64,000 nucleotides of DNA, from positions 51,077,759-51,141,758 of the forward strand of contig JAKGHH010000003.1 of the NCBI GenBank assembly GCA_022828595.1, written 5' to 3'. The notes under the pieces were generated by a model that was not told where the DNA came from, searched no databases, and saw only the letters and a list, made by a program, of their open reading frames with translations. Below, one piece after another: positions 54,991-64,000 of the stretch. This DNA comes from Nelumbo lutea (taxonomy: Eukaryota > Streptophyta > Magnoliopsida > Proteales > Nelumbonaceae). Position 1 is the stretch's first letter; the number at the start of each line of letters is the position of its first letter. Made by a program: the position numbers and the translations under genes.

Positions 54991-56453
54991 CAAGAGTAAT
55001 GAGCAAGAAAAGGAGTTAAGATGAAAGGGAAGAAAGCTAATAAAGAACTGATACAAGCATTTAAGTTAACTAAGCAAATGTAATAAATTGAAAAGACATT
55101 CGAAAAGTATACGTAAAAGTTAGAGAGTTTTAGTTTGAATCTAACAAGCTAAAGCAAACAAAGCTAAATTAAAGATTGTGAGAAACTAATCGGTTCCTTG
55201 TTTAGTGAAAGCATTTAAGATGACAATGTTATATCATGCTAGCAAATTTTCAAGAGATCAACAAAGTAGAGTTATAGATAGGTATGGTTGTTTACATCCT
55301 TGTATGTAGGTTTTCTAAACCTTCATCACTTCCAATCTGTCTTTACATCCGGTCATTTTCGGTTCGGTTCGGACCAACCCAAGTTGATTACAAATTTTGT
55401 TTGATTGGTTGGTTAGTTTGATGATTTCCCAGATATCAAATCCGAGAAGAAATGAGCAGTAGCATATTGTTATGCATCTGACGTGCCCTATTAGAAGCAG
55501 CTAAGATCAACACAGAAAATATTCAGATGACTCGATGTCATGTTTGATTTGATATGATCTCATCACATCTTCCCCTTCAATCCATACGACTGGTCCCCTC
55601 TCCAATCTCCTCCCAGGCGACCCACATCATTGAATATCTGACCAACCATATGATCTAATGCCTTCAGCCTATTTCCTATGATCGTATCTCCTTCTCCAAT
55701 CTTGATCGAAGCTGTCTCCACTTCTATTCTTATCCTCTCTCCACCTCCTTCGTCGTTGTGCTCCGCTCTATGCTTCACCACTTTGGACCAATTAGCTTAT
55801 CCTTTATTGCTCTTGCTACATTTCCAATGGAACTGAAAATGTTGCCCCTCCCTGTTGAACCTGTCCCCCTTGTTTTCAGAATAAAAAATTTATACATTTC
55901 TGAAGGGGCTGAAAATGTTGCCCCTCCCTACTGAATCCGTCCCCCTGTTTTTAGAATAAGAAGAAAAGAAGCGGAACCCAGTGACATGTTACAGAAGATG
56001 ATAACACTCAAAATGGTACAACAAACAATGCATAATATAAACTTCAGAAGCGCACCTCTCGCTTTCATCTTTGATTCATCGTTTTGCAACAGATTCCTCC
56101 TGACATGTGTTACGTACTTGTCTTTCATGAATTCTTTGCAAGTGTAACTCCTATCCAAGTCCATCTTCCAACACCCATGAATATAAGTTTAATTGTTGCC
56201 CACAAAAGGGTATTATTGGGTTTTAAGAAAAGTTTATATGTCACGTGGTGTCACATGTCTATGGATTGTGACAAAACATTAATGGATGTTAACAATAAGG
56301 GTAGAGTTAGTCAATTGTAAAAAAATTTAAAGGTACTTTAAAACAATACGTAAACAATATGAATAGAGCTAATCTATTTCCTAAACCATTCTTTAAGATA
56401 TTTGTCCAAAATATTTTATATATATATATTTATTTATTTATTATTATTATTAT
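54991..56453. other. Non-coding stretch with a short tandem duplication
   Basis: A duplicated block of about 75-80 bp lies at 55,836-55,945 (GAAAATGTTGCCCCTCCCT and TGTCCCCC / CGTCCCCC twice). A minus-strand frame at 55,563-55,781 (GGGERIRIEVETASIKIGEG) is gene-like in composition but I do not recognise it. GGTTCGGTTCGGACC near 55,360 suggests another MITE fragment. Confidence 0.35.
55563..55781 (-). other. Unidentified 72-codon frame
   Basis: Reads EGGGERIRIEVETASIKIG and NRLKALDHMVGQIFNDVG before TGA. Mixed charge and a regular helix-like pattern suggest a coding past, perhaps a retrocopied fragment. No family recognised and no adjoining exon found. Confidence 0.2.
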
Positions 56454-56906
56454 TATTTTTGGCTTTAATTGAGTTTGTCTATATTCTATTTTCTTCTTTT
56501 TTTTATTTCTTTTCTAGTGTCTTTTCTATTCGCAATACTATAAGTCTACAAACACCTATTATGCAATATTCAAAAGTAGGGGTGGCCATGAACCGAGCTT
56601 CTCATGAGCTATTTGAGCTCGGCTCGTGAGGCTCGCGAGCCTAGTATAATAAATAAATAATTTTTATATATACATACATAACATAACATAACATAAAAAC
56701 TATTTATTTATTATACTAGGCTTGCGAGCCTCACGAGCCGAACTCAAATAGCTCGTGAGAAGCCCGACTCATGACCACCCCTACTTTTGAATATTGCATA
56801 ATAGGTGTTTGTAGATTATAGTATTACGAACAGAAGAGACAATGGGAAACAAATAAAAAAAAAGAAGAAAATAGAATATAGACAAACTTGATTAAAGCCA
56901 AAAATA
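56454..56906. repeat. 453-bp near-perfect inverted repeat (hairpin-forming)
   Basis: The left arm 56,454-56,667 pairs with the right arm 56,693-56,906, about 214 bp each around a 25-bp loop with repeated ATAAC words. The inner part is an AGGGGTGG-type MITE (GGGGTGGCCATGA..., GCTCGCGAGCC). The inversion also includes flanking unique DNA on both sides, so it is larger than the MITE itself. Confidence 0.9.
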
Positions 56907-57178
56907 AAGATTAGGACTCCATTAAATTAATATTTAGTTGAATATAGCAAAATACACTATCATTACAAACAAGGGAAAACTATTAAATCCAACATTCACA
57001 AGAAAATCCACAAAGAAAGCTCAAAAGCATGATTTTTTTTTTTTGTAGAAGTAATTGACCTTCAACAAGAAGACAAGCAATGATAAATAATCAAGGTACT
57101 TGATCCTTTCTATTGGGGCTTAAAATTGCTCATTCGAGTTCAGAGTTCCAAATTTCACTTTCTTAGGTCTAAATCAAC
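56907..57178. other. Spacer
   Basis: No feature recognised. Confidence 0.3.
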
Positions 57179-57181
57179 TAA

Positions 57182-57600
57182 GTATATATTTGGCATCGAT
57201 GCTATAGATATGCTATTGTGTGGGTTGGAAGCACCGCTTTCTGAGAAAACGGTGTCTTTTTTTCTGTTTGGAAACATTACTGTCAGGTAAGACATTTCCT
57301 GGAGCAACAACACTTTCTGTTTGGTACCAGTGCTCTATGTTTGTTTTCAGCATTGGCACCCATTATATGAAGTCCACATTACATCCTCGTTGGCAACAAT
57401 AAGCTGCAATATGAGAAAATGCCAAATTCGACGTTACTCTAAACCACGCCTTCTCAATTTCCATGGTGTGGCTTGGAGTACTGTTTTTTATGGAAAAACG
57501 GTTCCAAATAAACAAACATTTCCAGGAGCACCATTTTTTCCAATGTGGCATTGATGTGTCACCATTTTCTGGAGCAACGACATCAATGCCAAACAGACAC
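57182..57600. mobile_element. PIF/Harbinger-type MITE
   Basis: Begins GTATATATTTGGCATCGATG and ends CATCAATGCCAAACAGACAC (imperfect inverted pair) with TAA on both sides (57,179-57,181 and 57,601-57,603). Interior repeats such as GGAGCAACAAC / GGAGCAACGAC and CATTTCC occur. No transposase. Confidence 0.65.
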
Positions 57601-57603
57601 TAA

Positions 57604-57970
57604 AGCAATGGAAGGAAGAGATAATGACGATACCTCTAGCCTATAGGGTCTTCATTCAATGTGGAGAAACATATGAGACTTGATGGAAATGTAGCTAGAA
57701 CAAAGAAAGCTTGACAATGGAAGATGCTCATGACCAGATCATTTTTGCATAAGTATAGTGGTCAACTTAAATAGGTGGTGGCAACAATTGTCTAGAAGGC
57801 AATGCAATATATTGTGTCTAGGAGATTCCCACTCCATATGTTGGGAAGATATACGTAGATATAGAGGGGAGTTCTTGGTATTTACCGTGAATATCAAGGG
57901 AGGTTTAAGTCTTTTTTCAGTTATTTGGATTGAAAAAATACGAGCAAAAACAACTAGTGTTTAATTCAAC
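57604..57970. other. Spacer
   Basis: No gene recognised. Confidence 0.3.
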
Positions 57971-57980
57971 ACTTTTAACT

Positions 57981-58942
57981 AGGGGTGGATTTGAGTCGAG
58001 CCGAGCCGATTATCGGGTTATTTGAGATCGGGTCAACAGTGTTAGGCTCGAACTCAATTCGAACTAGAGACTTGAGCTTGAATTTGAATCGACTCAAAAG
58101 CTCGCAAGTTCGAGCTCAATTGCAAGCCAAGCTTCTTATAAAAAATAAAATTTTTACATATAAAAATTAAGAAGTATAAAAATTATTTACTATTATATAT
58201 ATTTATATGGGAAAATTCCATATTAGTACTCTGTACTTTGGGTCTAGTGACACTTTGGTCCTCAAACTTTAAAACGTCATAATTTAGTACCCAAACTTTC
58301 AAAATGTGCCAATTTAGTATTTGTCATTAGCAGCCCGTTAACCAGGGCGTTAAGTGCCATTTGAAAAGACACAAATACCCTTCGAGTGTCATCTAATTCT
58401 CTTTATCAACCATTCAAACATTGACAAAAAATGAACAATCACAAATCCTTGCCTCTTATGTTCACAAAAGTTGGGGTCACCAGAATGCCCATTGAGACAT
58501 AATCCCAACTTTCTTGAATAGAAGAGGCAAGGATTTGAGACTATTCGTTTTTATCTACATGCGAATGGTTGATAAAGAAAATTACATGACACTCAAAGGG
58601 CATTTGTGTCTTTTCAAATGTCGCTTAATGGCAAGTTAATGGATTGGTTAACGATAAGTACTAGACTAACACATTTTGAAATTTCTGGTACTAAATTGTC
58701 ACGTTTTAAAGTTCGGGGACCAAAGTGGCACTAGGCCCAAAGTACAGGGTACTAATCGAAAAATTTCCCTATTTATATATAATCGTGAGCCTCACGAGCC
58801 TAGCTTCATTGGGCTTGATCTCGACTTGATTAGTAAAGGAGCCTATATATCAGTTCCGAGCTTGATTTAAACTGAGGTGAATCGAACTTTTCACGAATCG
58901 AGCTTGAATAGCTCGTGAAAGACTCTATTCATTTCCACCCCT
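57981..58942. mobile_element. AGGGGTGGA-type MITE interrupted by a MULE-type MITE
   Basis: Ends AGGGGTGGAT and TTTCCACCCCT are an inverted pair. Flanks ACTTTTAACT (57,971-57,980) and ACTTCTAACT (58,943-58,952) differ at one base and may be the TSD. Both arms carry GAGC/GCTC-rich words (TCGAGCC, GCTCGTGA). The 58,209-58,769 insertion splits it. Half copies occur at 49,706 and in the 56,454-56,906 inverted repeat. Confidence 0.7.
58209..58769. mobile_element. MULE-type MITE with perfect 9-bp TSD, nested
   Basis: The left arm (GGGAAAATTCCATATTAGTA...) is the imperfect reverse complement of the right arm (...ACTAATCGAAAAATTTCCC) over about 275 bp, almost the whole element. TATTTATAT flanks it at 58,200-58,208 and 58,770-58,778, the 9-bp TSD expected of Mutator-like elements. 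No coding capacity. Confidence 0.88.
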
Positions 58943-58952
58943 ACTTCTAACT

Positions 58953-60719
58953 GATTCTAATATTGTTTGGCAATAAAACCCCAAAAGCCTAGTCAAAAGA
59001 AGGTTGAAAGTGTTTTTCCTTTTTATTCATGAAGCCAAAAGGTAAAGCTTCATTGTAATAATGCTAGAGTACAACCAAGATATCAGTAAGAAGAATAGAC
59101 AAACAGAGAAATTAAGCAAGGAATCTATTGGACTAAATAGCAAAGTTAGACTAAACTATTGGATTAGAAAGCAAGTAAATTGAGTATTAAGAGTGAACAT
59201 CTTGCCAGACCTCTACAAATAGGAAGTCGTATTTAATCGAGTTTGGCTATGGTCACTGTAAGCCCGTGCTTATACTGTTCAAACAGCCTCTTTTAACTTT
59301 ACATTGGAAATATCTCCTTATGAAATAAAGCACAAAAATACATAGATATGACCAATGCAAAGCTTTAAAGGCTGTTCGAACGGCCTTTGCATTGAGTGAA
59401 GTCAAACTCTATTTTATCCTCATAAGGCCATGCTCACATGGTACTCACAACCACTTGCAACAGTGTATTATAAATGTATCCGTACTTGTATGCTTTTATT
59501 CATGGATAGATATTTCCGATGCATAGCGACAAGTAGTCCTCAGGATGATATGAACATGATCTTGTGAGGGCTGAATCGGATCTCTGCAAATGGTGTCAAA
59601 ACACGGTGACAACAAAGGACAAATGCCTGCAATAGAGAACATTCTCCCCTCCTCTATTTAATTTGTGAAAAGTGTCTTATATGGATATTTGCACCCGTGT
59701 AATATGAAACTTGTCAGAATGGAAATGCAAGAAAATTTGTAAGAGATCCGAACTCGCTTAGATAGATCTTAAACTATTGTAATTTAGATATCACCAATTA
59801 TAGTGAAAATTTTGTAAAAAGCTCTACCAATCCGAACATATTTGTGTTGCAATTTCGTTTGCACTAATATAAATGCATGAGATATAAATTAAAAAGTTGT
59901 AAATTTTGATTCATTTGTGCTTTTTTTTGTTATTCTTTTGAAGGTTGTGCTTTGGGTTTTATTTTGCTTTAAAGTTTATTTCAATTAATTTGTATTGGAA
60001 ATAAACAAAACAAAGTAAAATTTAAAACATAAATAAATCAGAATATGCATTCAACTCATTTGCACTCCCATATTTTTGCACTATTGCAAATGAAGTTGAA
60101 TGAATTAACCATACAATCCATTCCATTGGATTAATTAAGCATACAATTGAACCATTTTTCAACGATCAATAAAAACTTAAGAGGAACAAAATATCTATTT
60201 ATTTAATGGTTAAATTAAATGCAATGTTCAAAGTATCGATACTTGTTTTCATTAAATGGTAACTCTTGTTTTCAACTTTTTTTTTGGGTGGTTGGTGATT
60301 TGTTAGTAGATATGTCACATCATCTATTAATCTATGCTACTTTAAAAAGTACCAATAGTCCCTCAAAATTTCTAGAATTTTAGTTGGGCAAATTTTTCCC
60401 TTTGTGTTAATGTTTTTAGATTTAAATTTGAGGGCAAATTTGATATTTTGTTGATTTTTTTAATTGAGTTACTTAAATGAATTGTACCTGAAATTTCATT
60501 GAGTGCTTAGTTGGATATATTTATCTCTCTTTTAATTAATAATGAATTGTAACTAAAATTTAATAAAGTTTTAGCTAGATGTATTTCTCTCTTTTAATTA
60601 ATATTGAGTAAAATCATTGTTATTTGGTGATCTTTAAAAGTAGGTCCATTTATCACTATTTAATAATTTTAAAATGTGGGTTTTGAGTGTAACTTCACAA
60701 TTTTGAATATGTTTTTTTG
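58953..60719. other. Non-coding stretch
   Basis: No gene recognised. A local inverted word GGCTGTTCGAACGGCC lies near 59,367. Around 59,840-60,080 words with TGCAAAT and GCATTCAA resemble the interior of the 12,419-12,916 MITEs. Confidence 0.35.
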
Positions 60720-61190
60720 GCAAGGTTTTAAAAATCGACCCGAAAAGACCATCGGTTTCTAGGTTAGCAGTTCAACCATTCGGGTCAAATGGTTCAATCC
60801 GCAACATTAAATTTTTGAAAAATAAACCCTGTAATGTTCGTATTAGATTCATATTTTAACTTATAATTTTTGTTCTTGCCATTCCATTAAAATCAAGGTT
60901 TAAAATTTAAAAACCTATGTTGACTCATTAATTGTATTAGGAAATAGGGGACTAGGGGAGAGATAAAATATGAGGTGTGAGATGTGAAGAGAGATAAAGA
61001 GAGACATTAATTGACCAAAAACCTACAAATCGCTGCCTAGGTTGAACAATTTAGCGGTTCGACCACCCAGATCATCGATTTTTTATAGAGTCAACCTTTT
61101 TCATAAAAGCAGTCCAACCCAAAATCGGACCTAAAACCATGACTGGTTCCCAAGTCAAACGGTCCAATCACCCAATCTGAACTGGTTTTA
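60720..61190. mobile_element. MITE-like repeat of the GGTTTTTAAAACC family
   Basis: From GGCAAGGTTTTAAAAATCGA to TCGGACCTAAAACCATGACT, with inverted GGTTCGACC/GGTCAAA words at both ends. Same family as 10,140-10,650 and 19,283-19,492. TSD not identified. Confidence 0.5.
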
Positions 61191-62329
61191 AAATAATGGC
61201 TTTGGGGTTTCTATTGGTTTATAAGTAGTTTCTGCCCAATCTCAAGATGTTTGAGAGGGTCTTATTCGAAATATCCATTTCTGCACACATTTAGCGACCA
61301 CTGGAATCATTTGAAACTCACCGATGATCATGTCAGTGTATCGTTTTAAATCGTTTTTGCATGTTTTCAATATTTTTTTGCATTTTTCTCAAGATATTTA
61401 TCAATTGTTTCTTTGCAAAAACTCACCAGATCAGGTTTTTGGGTGTGTTTTCATGTTGTTCTCACCATAGATTCACCGAAGCAGTCAGGTCGACCATCTA
61501 CCTTTAGCCTTTTTGTGCTATTATCCTCTGAAATGTGTGCAGAATATTTTCTTTTTCTTTAATCTGTGCGCTATTTGGATTTGTATTAATACTATTTTTT
61601 ATACCATCATGTCTTTTAGATTTGTTTATATGTATGGGCAAAATGTGGAGTAAAATTGTCATTATATTAAGAAAAACACTTGTGGGGAAAGTAGTTCAGC
61701 AAATAGCATCACCTCAAGAAGTGCTTAAAGCATCCAATAAGTGATCTAGAAAATGGGTCACCAAACAAGGTTAAGTGATTGTTAAAATAATTACTTAATA
61801 GAAGTACTTGTGCAACAAGTGCTTTTTTTTTATGAATCAACAAGTGCTTATTTTAACAAGAACTTAATCACCAAACATAACCCAAGTGCTTTTTCCAATA
61901 AGTGCTTAAAAGAAGAACTCCCAAACAGGGGCTTAGGGGTTTCAAAAAAGTTGTTTTTGATCTAGCATCTCTCCATTTTGAGGTTTACAACATGTATGGT
62001 TCAGCTTGGAAATATGTTCAACCAATTGTCTGAAAGTAGATACCACCATGTAAGTTACTATTTACTAAATGTTACTTTCACCAAAAAAAATAACCATTGT
62101 TAGTGGACAAGTTCAAAAGAGATAAACTAAAAGCAAAAATTTTGTTCTATAAGAAAATAATAAAAATTTTAATAAAAGAGAATGTTGATAGTGTATACAT
62201 GCTAGTTCATATAGAGCAAATACTCCATCGATCTATAGTTATTCCCGTTAGCCTACATATAGTCTTACACATCGATTGTACACTAGTGTTTGTGATGGAA
62301 TTTAAGTAAGACTATTTCTATCCACTGGT
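61191..62329. other. Non-coding stretch
   Basis: No gene recognised. Around 61,700-61,935 AAGTGCTTA words and a CCCAAACAGGGGCTTA end suggest a MITE fragment. Confidence 0.35.
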
Positions 62330-62545
62330 GGATCAAATCATGTTCCCATCCTGTTGGACACTTCAACCCTGATGGAAAAAAATTAAAAGACTTTTCAGAT
62401 TTAAGAATCTCTGGAATTCACACGATGATTGTGTTGAAATCATAAAGAACTCTTGGAATTTAGAAGATCTTGGGGAAGGGCAATCAAGGGTAATAAAGGT
62501 CTGTAAAAAAGATGAAAAAGAGATTTATCTAAATGGAATAGGCAG

Positions 62546-62794
62546 GTGCTAGGTAAGGTGCAAGATAGAATTAAAAGGTTGCAACTTGATTTAAGTACGA
62601 AAAGGAATAAAGCTGGTAGTTCATTCAGCCAATCAAAAATGAAAGAGATTGAGAGTCAGTTGGATGAAGAATTAAAAAGAGAAGAAATCCTTTGGGCGCA
62701 AAAATCAAGACAGGTGTGGCTGAAACTAGGTGATAAAATACAAAATTATTTCATAGAGCTACTATGCAAAGAAGGGCCAAAAATCGAATTGTGA
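62546..62794 (+). pseudogene. LINE ORF2 linker between endonuclease and RT
   Basis: The frame reads ESQLDEELKREEILWAQKSR and then QVWLKLGDKIQNYF, the E(L)..LLRQEE..W.QKSR..WL..GD.NT.FFH block typical of plant LINEs. It stops at 62,792-62,794. Confidence 0.75.
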
Positions 62795-62919
62795 CTCTAA
62801 AAAATTAAGAGGAAGAATGGGTTAGAGGGCAGGACCAAATCACAAGACTTTTGATAGAGCATTTTGAAAAGTTGTACACCTCACCAAGTTCAAATGACAG
62901 GGGAGGCCTATTAAATTTA

Positions 62920-63186
62920 GGCCTCGCTTGGTTCATGAGACTATTCCGATTCCAACTGTTTGGTTGGATGGAATCGGAATCCATTCCCATATCTACTGGA
63001 ATTGCATTTCTCCATTTTAGGGAATAGCCATTCTCTGCCCCTTCCTAGGGAATGAAATCCCATTCCAGCTGATTTCAATTCCCATTCCCATTCCGGTCTG
63101 AACCAAACAGATTATGGAAATGGGTCATTCCGAATCCGATTCCGGTGGATTTTGATTCCGATTCCGACTGCGAACCAAACGGACCC
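62920..63186. mobile_element. PIF/Harbinger-type MITE nested in the LINE
   Basis: Begins GGCCTCGCTTGGTTC and ends GAACCAAACGGACCC with TTA on both sides (62,917-62,919 and 63,187-63,189). The interior has CCATTCC/GGAATGG words on both arms. It lies where the LINE coding text is interrupted. Confidence 0.75.
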
Positions 63187-63264
63187 TTAGTCAATTAAGT
63201 GATCACTGAAGTCCTCCATTACATGAAAACAACAAAACAAAAACAAAGTTTAATGACTATAAAA

Positions 63265-63665
63265 CTTTACATGAACAAAGCTTATAATAGAGTTGAATGG
63301 GATTTTATTAAACAGATTCTGGAAAAAAAATGGGTTTTGGGGAGGTGTTCTCAAATTGGGTAATGCAATGTATAACTTCTGTGACCTATCAAATTTTAGT
63401 AGATGGGAACCCAAGCAGAATTCTATACCCATCTAGAGGATTGAGACAGGATGACCCTCTATTTCCTTATTTGTTCCTGCTATGTTCCGAAGTTTTATAT
63501 TTGGCTCTAGAGCATCTGCATTCCTTTGGTGATATTTCTGGTATTAAACTGAACAATCAATGTCCAGCCATCACTCACTTATTTTTTGTAGATGATTCAT
63601 ACACCTTCTCCAAAGCAAGTATTTTGGAAGGGAGGGTGATAAATGGAGGCTTTGAAACATTATGA
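63265..63665 (+). pseudogene. LINE reverse transcriptase core remnant
   Basis: NKAYNRVEWDFI is followed, after a shift at about 63,330, by VTYQILVDGNPSRILYPSRG, LRQDDPLFPYLFLLCSEVL and the catalytic FVDDS (usually FADDS). Gly to Asp and Ser to Phe changes occur in the RQGDPLSP motif. A stop follows at 63,663-63,665 and the downstream part continues in another frame. Confidence 0.85.
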
Positions 63666-64000
63666 GGAAGTCTCGGGTCAGACGGTGAATCTCTCTAAAA
63701 AGTCTTTTTTTAGCACAAAATTGCACCCAAAGCTTCAGAAAGTAGTTGCACATGTATTGGGTATTAAAAAAGTGACTAGACCTTCAATTTATTAAGGTAT
63801 CCCTTATTGTGTGGTTGTGACAAAGAAAAAATTGTTTAACTACCTGTGTGAGAGAATGGAAAGGAAAACCATGGGGTGGAAAAACTCTTTCCTTTCCACT
63901 TCAGGAAAGGAAGTTTTGATCAAATCTGTTTTAACTGCAATACCTTCATATGCGATGTCTTGTTTTCTAATTCCTAAAGGCATATGTGATCAGCTTGCAA

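Larger units (their letters stand above)
62330..64000 (+). mobile_element. L1-type LINE, runs off the right edge
   Basis: Plus-strand remnants in order: end of the endonuclease (NHVPILLDTST, RLFRFKNLWNSHDDCVEIIK), the linker (ELKREEILWAQKSRQVWLKL, GDKIQNYF), then a MITE (62,920-63,186). RT resumes at about 63,265 (NKAYNRVEWDFI, GLRQDDPLFPYLFLLCSE, FVDDSYTFSKA), and later RT text (SGQTVNLSKKSFF, GIPYCVV, SYAMSCFLIPKGICDQL) reaches the window end. The first RT motifs are missing around the MITE. Several frames are broken. Confidence 0.85.

Noticed and set aside
1..64000. CRISPR arrays, operons, tRNA or rRNA genes
   Set aside because: No regularly spaced repeats of CRISPR type, no gene clusters of bacterial type and no recognisable tRNA/rRNA core motifs. 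TGGTATCAGAGCC matches are retroelement primer sites, not tRNA genes.

Overview
This window is nuclear DNA of a flowering plant. The evidence is spliced genes with GT-AG introns, plant-specific gene families (a LysM receptor-like kinase and a mitochondrial TatB-like protein), Ty1/copia and Ty3/gypsy LTR retrotransposons, L1-type LINEs with a plant-type RNase H tail, Mutator-like (MULE) and PIF/Harbinger-type elements, and an AT-rich background full of microsatellites. No prokaryotic, CRISPR, rRNA or tRNA features were seen. The species cannot be named from the sequence.

Layout. At 1-5.7 kb there are a LINE remnant and a decayed Ty1/copia element. At 5.7-13.4 kb there is a possible orphan first exon, a foldback element with a nested insertion and a perfect 176-bp tandem duplication, and several MITE-like repeats. 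At 13.4-15.6 kb there is a MULE-type element with a 9-bp target-site duplication (TSD) that carries a frameshifted fragment of an EF-hand calcium-sensor gene. At 16-17.4 kb there is an AT-rich duplicated block, and at 18.1-21.6 kb a minus-strand LINE. At 22.06-25.75 kb there is a two-exon LysM receptor-like kinase of the NFP/LYK4/LYK5 type, broken by frameshifts and a stop codon. From 26 to 32.9 kb I see no convincing gene. At 32.94-38.00 kb there is a complete but decayed chromodomain-bearing gypsy element (Reina-like) with both LTRs. At 38.78-48.87 kb lies the one gene that looks intact, a six-exon TatB-like gene. From 49 to 64 kb there is a second minus-strand LINE, nested MITEs, a 453-bp inverted repeat, and a plus-strand LINE that runs off the right edge.

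The most informative locus is the TatB-like gene. Exons 1-5 lie within 1.5 kb, but the last coding exon is 8.47 kb further on. The intervening intron has absorbed a 1.4-kb solo LTR (perfect 5-bp TSD), an L1 3' end, a complete 2.4-kb gag-only LTR element (perfect 5-bp TSD), a 21-bp poly(A)-type retroposition scar (14-bp TSD), and an RTE-type LINE tail. The reading frame is nevertheless continuous across all six exons (699 nt, 232 codons plus stop).

Most other long open frames are retroelement debris or low-complexity shadows. The LysM kinase and the captured calcium-sensor fragment are broken genes; whether the breaks are real or assembly errors cannot be decided from the sequence alone.
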